DNA of 42,903 nucleotides. It comes from Clostridiales bacterium (lineage in GTDB: Bacteria; Bacillota; Clostridia; UBA1381). Every line of letters begins with the position of its first letter. Position 1 is the stretch's first letter. The stretch is taken from positions 1 to 42,903 of the forward strand of contig JAQXZB010000022.1 of the NCBI GenBank assembly GCA_029226975.1. Reading direction: 5' to 3'. Position numbers and translations under genes: made by a program. The notes under the pieces were generated by a model. That model had not been told where the DNA came from. It ran no database searches and saw nothing but the letters and a program-made list of their open reading frames with translations. Shown here one piece after another: positions 16,271 to 29,993 of this stretch.

Positions 16271-18328
16271 TTATTTTTTCACAGCGTCATATGCCTTTTT
16301 AAAGGACAGTTCCTGGCTGTTTATTTTCTTTGCTCCGCGCTTGGTTTCCTGCTTCTTGTAGGCTGCGTCCGGCTGCATTATTCTCGCCTTTACGTTATCC
16401 TTTAACAGCAGGTTGAATATTTCCGTAACACGCTTTTTTATATCCTTTGAATAAACCGGAGCCGCAACCTCCACACGTCTTAGGAGATTTCTCGTCATAA
16501 AGTCGGCAGAGCCGATATACACCTTTGCGTCCGCGTCCTTTCCGAATATGAAAATTCTCGAATGTTCAAGGTAACGTCCCACAATACTGCGTATGGTTAT
16601 GTTTTCCGAGCAGCCCTTCATGCCGCTGACAAGACAGCTTATACCGCGTATCACAAGCTCCGTCTTAACTCCCGCCTTTGATGCCTCCACAAGCTTATCG
16701 ATAACATCCTTACTTGTTAAGGAGTTAATCTTTATGCCTATATATCCGTTGCTGCCCTTGGCGATTTCTTGGTCTATAAGCTCTAAAATATTGTCAAGGA
16801 AGCAGTCCGGTGCCACAAGCAGGTGCTTTACATCGCCCTTTGCCACCGTTTCGCCCAAAAACAGCGTGTCAAAGACCTTTGCCGCGTCGGCACCTATCTC
16901 CGTATCGGCAGTCATCAGCGATAAATCCGTATAAAGCTCCGAGGTCTTTTCATTGTAGTTTCCCGTTCCTATCTGGGTAATGTATTTGACCTTGTTGTTT
17001 TCCCTTTTCGTGATAAGGCACAGCTTTGAATGTACCTTATACCCTTCCAGTCCGTAAATAACGCGGCAGCCCGCGTCCTCCAGCATACGCGACCATTCTA
17101 TATTGCTTTCCTCGTCAAATCTTGCCTTCAGTTCCACAAGCACTGACACGTCCTTGCCGTTTTCCGCCGCCTCGCAAAGGGCGTCAACTATCTTGCTGTT
17201 TGAAGCAAGGCGGTAAAGGGTCATTTTTATGGACACCACATCCGGGTCCTCGCTTGCTTCATAGAGCATATTAAGGAACGGACGTATGCTTTCATAGGGA
17301 TATGAAAGCAGTATATCCCCCTCCTCTATCTGCTCAAGCATTGGGCGCTTCTCGTCTACAGACGCGCTCTTTTGCGGAACAAGACGGTTGTATACCAGCT
17401 TGGGATTACCTCTTAACTGATTTTTTATCTCAGATATAAAGGATAAGTCCATGGGCATAAACGAGTAGAATATCTGATTTTCATTTGCGTCAAGATAATG
17501 GCACAGCTCATATACCAGCTCCTGCTCCACACAGTTTGACAGCTCCACTCTTACGGGTGCAAGGCGGTTTCGCCGCTGCAAAAGCTCCGTCATTTCCTCC
17601 GCATAATCGTCCACATCCGTTATCGACTCATACAGCGCTTCCTCGGCATCAAGCTCCGCGCTTCTTGTAACTCTTACAAGAGCGCTGCTTATGATTGTAT
17701 ACTTTTTAAATATTTCCGGCATATAATGCAGAATAACATTCTCCACCGTTACATATGAGTTTTCGCTTTCGGGAAGCTTTACCAGTCTTGAAAGCACATT
17801 TGTGCAGGGAACAATGCCTATGCGCCTGTTTCCGTTTTTGGACTGCATCAAAGCCACCGCGAAAATCTCCTTGCCCCCGAAAAACGGGAACGGCTGCTTC
17901 TTGCCCACCGTCTGCGGCGACAGAAACGGTCTTAGCGCGCTGTGAAAATATTCGGTCATTGCCGAGAGTTGCGCACCTCTTACAGACGAAAATTCCACTA
18001 TCTTCACGCCCTGGCGCGCAACGCGCTTCATTAAATCCGTATAAACCTCCTCCGCCTGCTTTGACAGACGGCGCACTTCCTTAAATATAAGCTTTATCTG
18101 TTCCTCGCTTGTCAGATTTGTCTTATTTTCCTTGATTTTTTCCTTCATCATCAGCTGTCCGTACAACGAACCGACTCTTACCATGAAAAACTCATCAAGA
18201 TTTGTCTTGAATATATTCAAAAAATTTAATCTTTCCAGGAGCGGAACGCAACTGTCCCGCGCTTCCTCCAATACACGTTTATTGAACTTCAGCCACGACA
18301 ATTCTCTGTTATCATAGTACTTATACAT
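16271..18328 (-). CDS. ppk1: Polyphosphate kinase 1
   Basis: A 685-residue PPK1, which makes polyphosphate from ATP and can work in reverse. The N-terminal domain reads NRELSWLKFNKRVLEEA; the next domain follows the LNFLNIFKTNLDEFFMVRVG signature. The two phospholipase D-like catalytic domains carry the autophosphorylated histidine in YKVHSKLCLI (near residue 430) and the second histidine in YLEHSRIFIF (near 590). The length matches the family. I use the ATG at 18328 with GGGAGG 7 nt upstream; a TTG five codons earlier overlaps that site. It lies 26 nt after the phosphofructokinase gene, probably in one transcript. Confidence 0.95.
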   Translation of the reverse strand: MYKYYDNRELSWLKFNKRVLEEARDSCVPLLERLNFLNIFKTNLDEFFMVRVGSLYGQLMMKEKIKENKTNLTSEEQIKLIFKEVRRLSKQAEEVYTDLMKRVARQGVKIVEFSSVRGAQLSAMTEYFHSALRPFLSPQTVGKKQPFPFFGGKEIFAVALMQSKNGNRRIGIVPCTNVLSRLVKLPESENSYVTVENVILHYMPEIFKKYTIISSALVRVTRSAELDAEEALYESITDVDDYAEEMTELLQRRNRLAPVRVELSNCVEQELVYELCHYLDANENQIFYSFMPMDLSFISEIKNQLRGNPKLVYNRLVPQKSASVDEKRPMLEQIEEGDILLSYPYESIRPFLNMLYEASEDPDVVSIKMTLYRLASNSKIVDALCEAAENGKDVSVLVELKARFDEESNIEWSRMLEDAGCRVIYGLEGYKVHSKLCLITKRENNKVKYITQIGTGNYNEKTSELYTDLSLMTADTEIGADAAKVFDTLFLGETVAKGDVKHLLVAPDCFLDNILELIDQEIAKGSNGYIGIKINSLTSKDVIDKLVEASKAGVKTELVIRGISCLVSGMKGCSENITIRSIVGRYLEHSRIFIFGKDADAKVYIGSADFMTRNLLRRVEVAAPVYSKDIKKRVTEIFNLLLKDNVKARIMQPDAAYKKQETKRGAKKINSQELSFKKAYDAVKK

Positions 18329-18354
18329 CTGTAAACCTCCCAAATTTAATATGC

Positions 18355-19407
18355 TTAATTACCAAAGCAAATTCCGAGACTTTTTGCCTCCGCGATAATG
18401 GAGCTTTCCTCCTCCACCGTTTTTAATTTTCCCGCAACCTCACAAAGCGCAAGCTTAGTAATTTCCGTATTTTTGTAAATTACCATATTTCCGTAATCCT
18501 TATTAAGCACCAGCTCTGCCGCCGCCGCACCCAAACGGCTTGTAAGTACCCGGTCATAGGCACAGGGCGCGCCGCCGCGCTGAGTATGTCCCAGAACTGT
18601 TGCATAGGTTTCTTTGTCCGTAAGCTCTTTTAATTTTGCCGCCGCTCTTACGGCCGATGAGGGCGCACTCTTTAGGTACGCTTTTCGCTCCTTTTTATCC
18701 AAAGCCGCCTCCTCTTTTGAGAGCGCACCCTCCGCAACAGCTATAACCGCATATTTTTTATTCTTTATGCTGTCGGCTATTTTTTTAATGTCATAGGGTA
18801 TTTCGGGAATGAGGATCGCGTCCGCTCCCGCCGCCATTCCGGCATACAGCGCAAGCCACCCTACCTTATGTCCCATTATTTCAACGAAAAATACTCTGCC
18901 GTGGGATTTTGCGGTGGTGCGTATTCTCATAACCGCCTCCTGCGCCGCGTCAACCGCGCTCCAAAATCCGAAGCTCACATCAGTACCCCATACATCGTTA
19001 TCTATTGTTTTGGGCATTGCGACCACGTTTAAGCCCTCGCGGCTTAGACGCTCGGCGGTTTTGCTTGTACCGTTTCCGCCGAGAATTACAAGGCAGTCAA
19101 GCTTAAGCTTTTCATAGGTTTCCTTCATTGCCCCAACCTTTTGTGTTCCGTTCTCGTCGGGACGGTCAAGCTGCTTAAAGGGTGTTCTTGACGTACCAAG
19201 CACCGTACCGCCCTCAAACATCAGTCCGTCAAGGGTTTCTTCCGTTATATTGATATACCTGTTATACATCAGTCCTCTGTACCCGTCCAGAAAACCGAAT
19301 ATTTTCACTTCCCTGCCGCTATTAAAAAGCGCCCTGCACACGCTGTATATTGCCGGGTTAAGCGCCTGACAGTCACCGCCGCTTGTTAATATTCCAACCT
19401 TAATCAT
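18355..19407 (-). CDS. pfkA: 6-phosphofructokinase, unusual GGNGT / PKTIDND signature
   Basis: A 350-residue PfkA-family enzyme that phosphorylates fructose 6-phosphate. It has LTSGGDCQALNPAI at the nucleotide site, GGTVLGTSRTPF, and MPKTIDNDVWGTD with the catalytic Asp136 and Asp138. At the position equivalent to E. coli Asp103-Gly104, which sits by the Mg-nucleotide, it has Asn112-Gly113 (GGNGT). At E. coli Gly124 it has Lys133. In the family, Lys at 124 together with Asp at 104 marks pyrophosphate use. The mix seen here (Gly, Lys) is known from ATP enzymes of the mixed clade, so the donor cannot be settled. It is the first gene of a pair with ppk1. GGAGG precedes the ATG. Confidence 0.9.
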   Translation of the reverse strand: MIKVGILTSGGDCQALNPAIYSVCRALFNSGREVKIFGFLDGYRGLMYNRYINITEETLDGLMFEGGTVLGTSRTPFKQLDRPDENGTQKVGAMKETYEKLKLDCLVILGGNGTSKTAERLSREGLNVVAMPKTIDNDVWGTDVSFGFWSAVDAAQEAVMRIRTTAKSHGRVFFVEIMGHKVGWLALYAGMAAGADAILIPEIPYDIKKIADSIKNKKYAVIAVAEGALSKEEAALDKKERKAYLKSAPSSAVRAAAKLKELTDKETYATVLGHTQRGGAPCAYDRVLTSRLGAAAAELVLNKDYGNMVIYKNTEITKLALCEVAGKLKTVEEESSIIAEAKSLGICFGN

Positions 19408-19436
19408 AGTTTTCCTCCGATTTTATTCTTATATAT

Positions 19437-19465
19437 ATAATACACTAATTTTTAAAATATTTCAA
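19437..19465 (-). promoter_or_regulatory. Putative sigma-A promoter of pfk-ppk1
   Basis: On the minus strand TTGAAA (19465-19460), 17-nt spacer, TATTAT (19442-19437), about 30 nt before the pfk start codon in an AT-rich region. Confidence 0.6.
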
Positions 19466-19510
19466 TAGTTTTTTGGTAAAATTTTTGTAAAGTTTTGACG
19501 TTTTTTAGAT

Positions 19511-19577
19511 AAAAAAGCGTTAAAACGCATCAACCCCCTAACCCCCAATCTTGGGGGCAAAGCGGTACGCTTTTTTT
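19511..19577. repeat. Nested inverted repeats in the pfk-gltD gap, possible dispersed repeat or double terminator
   Basis: An outer pair AAAAAAGCG (19511-19519) and CGCTTTTTT (19568-19576) encloses GCGTT-AA-AACGC (19517-19528) and CCCCCAA-TC-TTGGGGG (19542-19557). T-runs on both strands make it look like a terminator in both directions. The C-rich block stands out from the AT-rich surroundings and looks like a mobile intergenic repeat. Further right lies another perfect hairpin, 19587-19595 with 19605-19613 (9 bp, AAATTGCTC arm). Confidence 0.55.
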
Positions 19578-19626
19578 GAACAAGCAAAATTGCTCACTCA
19601 AAACGAGCAATTTCCTATGTTATAAT

Positions 19627-19659
19627 AAAATCAGGCACAGATTTACCGCGCCTGATTTT
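19627..19659 (-). terminator. Intrinsic terminator of the glnA-gltD operon
   Basis: The arms AAAATCAGGC (19627-19636) and GCCTGATTTT (19650-19659) pair over 10 bp, with T-rich sequence on both sides. It directly follows the gltD stop at 19663. Confidence 0.8.
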
Positions 19660-19662
19660 TTA

Positions 19663-21132
19663 TTATCTCATAAGAAATTCATTTACCGCGTCCGCGGCAC
19701 GTCTGCCCTCGCGCATTGCCCAAACCACAAGGCTCTGACCTCTGCGGCAGTCGCCCGCCGCAAACACACCTCTTAAGGTGGTTTTATAATCCTCCTCGGA
19801 CGCCTTTACATTGCTTCTTTGATCCGTTGCAAGGGTAAGCTGATTAAGCAGCTTCTGATCCGGGCCCAAAAATCCCATTGCTATTAGCACCAATTCGCAG
19901 GGTCTTACCTGCTCCGTACCCTCTATTGGCTTGGGATATGACGCTCCGTTTTCGCCCTTCACCCATTCAACCTGAACAGTGTGAACAGCCTTTACTCTGC
20001 CCATATCGTCACCCTCGATTTTGGTGATTGTGGTAAAATACTCCCTGGGGTCTTTGCCGAACTTCTCTATCGCTTCCTCCTGTCCGTAGTCGGTCTTTTT
20101 GACTCTGGGCCACTCCGGCCACGGGTTTGAGGGCAGTCTGTCAACGGGAAGCTCACCCATAATTTCAAGCTGCGTAACGCTCTTGCAACCATGTCTTATG
20201 GAGGTACCGACACAGTCCGTACCCGTATCGCCGCCGCCTACCACTATAACGTTTTTGTCCTTTGCGCTTATATACTTTCTGTCCTTAAGCTTTGAGTCCA
20301 AAAGGCTCTTTGTGTTTTGGCTTAAAAAGTCCACCGCATAATGCACTCCCTTTAAAGCTGCACCCTCAACCTTTAATGGTCTGGGAGTTGTGGCGCCGGT
20401 GCAGAGTACTACCGCGTCAAACTCGTTTACAAGCTTTGCCGCCGAGTAGTTCTCGCCTATTTCGGTATTTAACTTAAACACTATTCCCTCTTTTTCCAAA
20501 AGCTTAACCCGTCTTTCCACTATGCCCTTGTCAAGCTTCATATTGGGTATTCCGTACATGAGCAGTCCGCCCGCTCTGTCGGCTCTTTCAAATACGGTTA
20601 CTCTGTGTCCCATCTGATTAAGCTGATCCGCGCAGGCAAGCCCCGCCGGGCCGCTGCCCACCACAGCAACCCGCTTTTCCGTTGACTTCTGCGGCACTCT
20701 CGGCTTTACCTTGCCCTGGGCAAACATGGTGTCTATTATATGACACTCGATATTTTTAACCGTTACGGCAGGGTCATGCATTCCGCAGGTACAGGAGCCC
20801 TCGCAAAGCGCCGGACATACTCTTCCCGTAAATTCCGGGAAATTGCTTGTAAGGGACAGTCTTTTATATGCCTCCTCAATATTACCCCGGTAAACAAGAT
20901 CGTTCCATTCGGGAATAAGATTGTTTAAAGGACAGCCTATAGAAGTTCTGCCTATTGTCTGTCCCGTATGGCAGAAGGGTACGCCGCAATCCATGCAGCG
21001 CGCCGCCTGGGTTTTTAAGGCGTCAAGGTCATCATGCGTATGAAATTCGTCCCAGTCCTTCATTCTTTCCGAAGGCGGTCTGTCCTTCGGAAGCTTTCTT
21101 TCATATTCTAAAAATCCGGTTGGTTTTCCCAT
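19663..21132 (-). CDS. gltD: Glutamate synthase (NADPH) small subunit
   Basis: A 489-residue GltD. The N-terminal part carries the Fe-S cysteines (ARCMDCGVPFCH, IGCPLNN, VCPALCEGSCTCG). The FAD motif is VAVVGSGPAGLACADQL near residue 150, and the NADPH motif VIVVGGGDTGTDCVGTSI near 290. The final FAD segment is GVFAAGDCRRGQSLVVWA. It takes electrons from NADPH and passes them to GltB. It follows gltB by 13 nt with GGGAGGAG as ribosome binding site and ends the operon. Confidence 0.96.
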   Translation of the reverse strand: MGKPTGFLEYERKLPKDRPPSERMKDWDEFHTHDDLDALKTQAARCMDCGVPFCHTGQTIGRTSIGCPLNNLIPEWNDLVYRGNIEEAYKRLSLTSNFPEFTGRVCPALCEGSCTCGMHDPAVTVKNIECHIIDTMFAQGKVKPRVPQKSTEKRVAVVGSGPAGLACADQLNQMGHRVTVFERADRAGGLLMYGIPNMKLDKGIVERRVKLLEKEGIVFKLNTEIGENYSAAKLVNEFDAVVLCTGATTPRPLKVEGAALKGVHYAVDFLSQNTKSLLDSKLKDRKYISAKDKNVIVVGGGDTGTDCVGTSIRHGCKSVTQLEIMGELPVDRLPSNPWPEWPRVKKTDYGQEEAIEKFGKDPREYFTTITKIEGDDMGRVKAVHTVQVEWVKGENGASYPKPIEGTEQVRPCELVLIAMGFLGPDQKLLNQLTLATDQRSNVKASEEDYKTTLRGVFAAGDCRRGQSLVVWAMREGRRAADAVNEFLMR

Positions 21133-21145
21133 TATTCTCTCCTCC

Positions 21146-25837
<4,692 letters not shown>

Positions 25838-25855
25838 ATTTCTTCATCCTTTCCT

Positions 25856-27079
25856 TCAGTCCCGACTGACGAGAACCGCTTTAATCTTCTCCATTGCCTT
25901 TTGGGTGTTTTCCTTTGTATTAAATGCGGTGAGTCTTACATAGCCCTCGCCGCTGGGTCCGAATCCCGCGCCCGGCGTGGTCGCAACTCCCGCTTCCTCA
26001 AGAAGCTTGTCGAAAAACTCCCAGGACTTCATGCCTGAGGGTGCCTTTGCCCAGATATAGGGAGCATTGTCCCCGCCGAAAACCTCAAGTCCCGCTTCGG
26101 CAAGCGAGCTTTTTATAATCCTTGCATTTTCAAGGTAATAGGCAATGGTTTCCTTTGTCTGCTTTTGTCCCTCCTGTGAGTATACGGCGGCAGCCGCCTT
26201 TTGAATAACATAGGGAACTCCGTTGAATTTAGTACACTGACGTCTGTTCCAAAGAGCGTTAAGCGCCGTTCCCTCAACAACAAGCGCCTTGGGGACAACA
26301 GTGTACGCGCATCTTGTACCGGTAAAGCCGGCAGTTTTTGAAAAGCTTCTGAATTCTATGGCAACCTCCTTTGCCCCCTCAATCTCATATATGGAATGAG
26401 GAACCTCCGGGTCGGTTATAAACGCTTCATATGCGCTGTCGTAAAGAATAACGGAGCCGTTTTCCTTGGCGTACTCCACCCATGCCTTAAGCTGTTCCCT
26501 TGTGGCTGCAACGCCTGTGGGGGTGTTGGGGAAGCACAGATATATCATGTCTACCCTTTCCTTGGGAAGCTCCGGCGTAAAGCCGTTTTCCTCGGTACAG
26601 GGCATATAATACAGATTTGACCAATGCTCGTCAATAAATTCTCCGGCTCTGCCCGCCATTGCGTTTGTGTCCACATATACGGGATAAACCGGGTCGCATA
26701 CGGCAACCTTATTGTCTGTGGAGAAAATATCTCCGATATTTCCGCAGTCGGATTTTGCTCCGTCGGATACGAAAATTTCGTCCGCTTCAATGTCTATGCC
26801 CCTTGCCTTGTAGTCATGCTCTACTATAAGGCTTCTTAAAAAGCCATAGCCCTGCTCCGGACCGTATCCGCGAAAGCCCTCGGCAGTACCCATTTCGTCA
26901 ACCGCCTTATGCATTGCTTCGATAACCGCCGGCGCAAGCGGCTTTGTAACATCGCCTATGCTCATTTTGATTACTTCCCTGCCCGGATTTGCCTCCTGGT
27001 ATGCGGCAATCTTTTTTGCAACCGTAGAGAAGAGATAGCTGCCCGGCAGCTTTAAATAATTATCATTGATTTTAGCCAT
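25856..27079 (-). CDS. dapL: LL-diaminopimelate aminotransferase
   Basis: A 407-residue fold-type I PLP enzyme. It opens with [17 protein letters not shown], the usual DapL N-terminus, and [14 protein letters not shown]. The PLP-contacting segments are [13 protein letters not shown] and CFPNTPTGV, and the Schiff-base lysine is in [15 protein letters not shown]. DapL makes LL-diaminopimelate directly from tetrahydrodipicolinate with glutamate as amino donor. It sits immediately before gltB, which makes that glutamate, and after dapF, which uses its product. Spore formers draw dipicolinate from the same branch point (dpaAB lies divergently 3 kb away). Confidence 0.95.
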   Translation of the reverse strand: MAKINDNYLKLPGSYLFSTVAKKIAAYQEANPGREVIKMSIGDVTKPLAPAVIEAMHKAVDEMGTAEGFRGYGPEQGYGFLRSLIVEHDYKARGIDIEADEIFVSDGAKSDCGNIGDIFSTDNKVAVCDPVYPVYVDTNAMAGRAGEFIDEHWSNLYYMPCTEENGFTPELPKERVDMIYLCFPNTPTGVAATREQLKAWVEYAKENGSVILYDSAYEAFITDPEVPHSIYEIEGAKEVAIEFRSFSKTAGFTGTRCAYTVVPKALVVEGTALNALWNRRQCTKFNGVPYVIQKAAAAVYSQEGQKQTKETIAYYLENARIIKSSLAEAGLEVFGGDNAPYIWAKAPSGMKSWEFFDKLLEEAGVATTPGAGFGPSGEGYVRLTAFNTKENTQKAMEKIKAVLVSRD

Positions 27080-27148
27080 TTTTCAAATTCCTTTCTGCTG
27101 TAAATATATTTGTACATGAGAATTTCTCTCATTTAAAATTTACCCTGT

Positions 27149-27994
27149 TCATACTGTTATCGTACCGTCAAAAACGAATTTTGCCGGGCCGGTCATATAG
27201 ACCTTGTTTTCCGATTTATCCCATCTTATGTTAAGAGTTCCGCCCAAAAGCACCAAATCCGCCTCATCGTCCACAAGTCCCGACAAATTTGCCGCAACCA
27301 TGGTCGCGCAGGCTCCCGTACCGCAGGCGAGGGTTTCGCAGGCACCGCGCTCCCAAACACGCATTTTTATGGTATGTCTGTCAACAATCTGTGCAAACTC
27401 CGTATTTATCCTTTTGGGAAACAGCGGATGGTTTTCAAACTTGGGTCCGATTTTTTCTATATCTATGCTGTTTGTATCCTCCACATATGTTACAGCATGG
27501 GGATTGCCCATGGAAACGCCGGTAACCTTATATTCTTTTCCCAAAACCGTCACAGGCTGTTCAATAAACCGGTCAAGGCCGCTGTCTATGGGGATTTTTG
27601 CCGGGTCAAGCTCCGGAGTACCCATGTTCACGCATACAGTTTCAACCTCGCCCTTATCGTTAAGATTTAGCTTTAATATTTTTATTCCCGCAAGGGTTTC
27701 TAAGGTTATCTCGGTCTTATCCGTAAGTCCCCGGTCATGCACATACTTTCCCACGCATCTTGTGGCGTTGCCGCACATTTCCGCCTGTGTACCGTCGCTG
27801 TTGTACATATCCATTCTAAAATCCGCAACCTCCGACGGGCATATAAGCACCAAGCCGTCCGAGCCTATGCCGAAATGCCTGTCGCTTACAATCCTTGCCG
27901 TTTCGTTTATATTTTCGATTTTCTCCTTGAAGCAGTTTACATAAATATAATCATTGCCCGCTCCGTGCATTTTTGTAAAGTTAAAGGTCTGCAT
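27149..27994 (-). CDS. dapF: Diaminopimelate epimerase
   Basis: A 281-residue DapF. It has the start FTKMHGAGNDYIYVN, the first catalytic cysteine in AEMCGNATRCVGKYV, and the second in TLACGTGACATMVAA. The two cysteines act as base and acid on opposite faces of the substrate. It converts LL- to meso-diaminopimelate for peptidoglycan and lysine. The ATG at 27994 has AGGAGA upstream, 10 nt after the ANTAR gene. About 70 nt separate it from dapL; that gap holds a small inverted repeat (ATGAGA/TCTCAT) with no T-run. Confidence 0.95.
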   Translation of the reverse strand: MQTFNFTKMHGAGNDYIYVNCFKEKIENINETARIVSDRHFGIGSDGLVLICPSEVADFRMDMYNSDGTQAEMCGNATRCVGKYVHDRGLTDKTEITLETLAGIKILKLNLNDKGEVETVCVNMGTPELDPAKIPIDSGLDRFIEQPVTVLGKEYKVTGVSMGNPHAVTYVEDTNSIDIEKIGPKFENHPLFPKRINTEFAQIVDRHTIKMRVWERGACETLACGTGACATMVAANLSGLVDDEADLVLLGGTLNIRWDKSENKVYMTGPAKFVFDGTITV

Positions 27995-28004
27995 AAATAT
28001 TCTC

Positions 28005-28526
28005 CTATATGTGTAATATCATTCTTGCCATATCAATGAATTTTGAGCCGGTGTCCATGCTTCGCTTCTGTATGAAGCGGTGCGCCTGTTCCTCGGTCAT
28101 GCAGTGCTTTTCCATAAGATACAGCTTTGCTTTTTCAATAATTTTTTGGTCCTCCCCGGAACGCTTCGTTGATGAACGCTTATGAACAACGCCCAGAAAG
28201 ATTTCTATGGAGGATATGAGATTTTGCCTGTTTACCGGCAGCGGCAGCACGAATATATCCTCATTTTCTATAAGGCTCTGCTTTTCCGCCTTTACTATCG
28301 ACATAAGCTTCTGTGACGGGAACAAATCCTCATATATATCATCCGCGACAAATTCGCCTATCTTATATCCCATTATTACCAGCAGCTCATCCTGATTTGC
28401 CAAAATACGCAGCAGCTCATCCCTGGAATGGCTGATGTAGCTTACTTCATATCCGCTGCCGTCCAATATGTGTTTTATCTTCCGAGCCGTTTCGTCATTG
28501 GAGAAAGCCAAGACTATACGTTCCAC
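28005..28526 (-). CDS. ANTAR-domain RNA-binding antitermination regulator
   Basis: A 173-residue protein. Residues 1-110 resemble a response-regulator fold (RIVLAFSNDETARKIKHIL, ELLVIMGYKIGEFV), but the phosphorylated aspartate is not evident, so it is probably a pseudo-receiver. Residues 115-173 form an ANTAR domain: KIIEKAKLYLMEKHCMTEEQ, then AHRFIQKRSMD and the closing helix. ANTAR proteins bind paired hairpins in leader RNA and prevent premature termination, often of nitrogen genes. I chose the GTG at 28526, 7 nt after AAGGGGGG; a TTG two codons earlier lies on that site. It is the second gene of the operon, behind glnA. Confidence 0.85.
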   Translation of the reverse strand: MERIVLAFSNDETARKIKHILDGSGYEVSYISHSRDELLRILANQDELLVIMGYKIGEFVADDIYEDLFPSQKLMSIVKAEKQSLIENEDIFVLPLPVNRQNLISSIEIFLGVVHKRSSTKRSGEDQKIIEKAKLYLMEKHCMTEEQAHRFIQKRSMDTGSKFIDMARMILHI

Positions 28527-28558
28527 AGCCAATCCCCCCTTACCGCGTACTTAACAGG

Positions 28559-29890
28559 TCAATAGTTTATAAGATAATTATCCAGCTCCCACTGACTTAT
28601 GGTCTTTCTGTACGCGTCATATTCCCCGCGCTTTGCACTAAGATAAATATCCCTGAACTCCTTTCCCAAAAGCTCCTCGATAAGCTCGGATTTTTGTGCA
28701 ATATTTATCGCTTCGTTAAGGCTTATGGGCAGGCTCTTTATGCCTAAAGCCTCGCGCTCGGCGGCGCTTAAATTATAGATATTTACGTCAATACTCGGCG
28801 GAAGCTCTATATTGTCCTCAATCCCCTTCATTCCCGCCTTAAGACACGCCGCAAGTGCAAGATACGGATTTGCGGTCGGGTCGGGGGAACGGTATTCAAT
28901 CCTCGCATGATTTCCGTCCTTAAACGCCGGTACCCGCACAAGCAGGCTTCTGTTTGTTTCCGACCAGGAAATATAGCAGGGAGCCTCATAGCCCGGTATA
29001 AATCTGCGGTAGGAATTTACCGTCGGGTTTGTCAGGCAGGCAATGTCGGGAGTGTATTTTAAAAGTCCCGCAATGAATTTATACGCTGTGTCCGAAAGAC
29101 CTCTCGGGTCATTTTCATCATAAAACACATTTTTCCCGCCTTTTGACAGCGACATTGTAAGATGCATACCGCTGCCCGGCTCGTCTGAGAAGGGCTTCGG
29201 CATAAAGGTGGCATGCAGTCCGTTTCTCATGGCAATGCTCTTTACAACCGTTTTAAATGTAGTAATTCTGTCGGCGGTTGTGAGGGCATTGTCATATTTA
29301 AACACGATCTCATGCTGTCCCCTGGACATCTCATGATGCGATGCCTCAACCGTATAGCCCATTTCCTCAAGGGTTAAGCAAATGTCCCGGCGGCAGTTTT
29401 CGCCGTGGTCTATGGGTGCTATGTCAAAGTATGTGGCATTATCGTGAGGTGTGGGAATGGGATTTCCCTCATCGTCAGTTTTAAACAGGAAGAATTCACA
29501 TTCCGGTCCCACTTTAAACTCATAGCCCTTTTCCTTAGCCTCCTCCAAAACACGCTTTAAAATCAAACGTGGGTCATTTGAAAGCGGCTCGCCGTTTCGT
29601 TTATATACATTGCATATAAGCCTTGCAACCTTTCCTTGGTGGGGACGCCAGGGGAATATGGTAAAGGTATCCGGGTCGGGATAGAGGTACAAATCGCTGT
29701 CCTCGATATTGACAAAACCCTTTATCGCCGAACCGTCAAACATACACTCATTATTCAAGGCATCACCGAGCCTTGAGCTTGTTATGGCAATATTTCTCAA
29801 ATGACCGAGCATGTCGGTAAACTGAAGTCTTATAAATCTGACATCCTCCTGAGCCGCCAGCTCAATAATATCCTGCTTTTTGGCCATCAT
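28559..29890 (-). CDS. glnA: Glutamine synthetase, type I
   Basis: A 443-residue GSI. It has the N-terminal beta-grasp (VRFIRLQFTDMLGHLRN), the Asp50-type latch in FDGSAIKGF, and the metal-site GPECEFFLF. Also visible are the glutamate/ammonia site (GSGMHLTMSL), NPTVNSYRRFIPGYEAP, the ATP loop RSLLVRVP and RIEYRSPDPTANPYLA. The short length, as in Bacillus GlnA, fits the GSI-alpha type, controlled by feedback and not by adenylylation. Two ATGs in a row (29890, 29887) follow GGAAGGAAGGA; either could be used. It makes glutamine, the substrate of the GltBD encoded in the same operon. A terminator-like hairpin precedes it. Confidence 0.96.
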   Translation of the reverse strand: MMAKKQDIIELAAQEDVRFIRLQFTDMLGHLRNIAITSSRLGDALNNECMFDGSAIKGFVNIEDSDLYLYPDPDTFTIFPWRPHQGKVARLICNVYKRNGEPLSNDPRLILKRVLEEAKEKGYEFKVGPECEFFLFKTDDEGNPIPTPHDNATYFDIAPIDHGENCRRDICLTLEEMGYTVEASHHEMSRGQHEIVFKYDNALTTADRITTFKTVVKSIAMRNGLHATFMPKPFSDEPGSGMHLTMSLSKGGKNVFYDENDPRGLSDTAYKFIAGLLKYTPDIACLTNPTVNSYRRFIPGYEAPCYISWSETNRSLLVRVPAFKDGNHARIEYRSPDPTANPYLALAACLKAGMKGIEDNIELPPSIDVNIYNLSAAEREALGIKSLPISLNEAINIAQKSELIEELLGKEFRDIYLSAKRGEYDAYRKTISQWELDNYLINY

Positions 29891-29949
29891 AAATCCTTCC
29901 TTCCGTTTAAATTATTCTTAATACGCCGTCAAAATTCTCTGTTTTTTCT

Positions 29950-29982
29950 AAAAAAAGAGGCACTTCACCCTTGGAAGCGCCT
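29950..29982 (-). promoter_or_regulatory. Terminator-like hairpin in the glnA leader, candidate attenuator
   Basis: In the transcript AGGCGCTTC (29982-29974) pairs with GAAGTGCCT (29966-29958), 9 bp with one G-U, loop CAAGGGT, followed by CTTTTTTT. It lies some 5 nt after the predicted start site and about 70 nt before the glnA ATG, so it should stop transcription unless overridden. If one loop C is bulged, a hexaloop AAGGGT with A1 and G4 results, as in ANTAR targets. A second, upstream hairpin was not found in the leader. Confidence 0.6.
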
Positions 29983-29993
29983 TTGCTCCTTAT

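Noticed and set aside
27080-27148. Terminator between dapF and dapL
   Set aside because: The repeat ATGAGA/TCTCAT is short and has no T-run, so it probably does not split the operon.
27204-27944. Plus-strand frame of 246 codons opposite dapF
   Set aside because: A Ser/Pro/Phe-rich shadow of dapF; no supporting signal.
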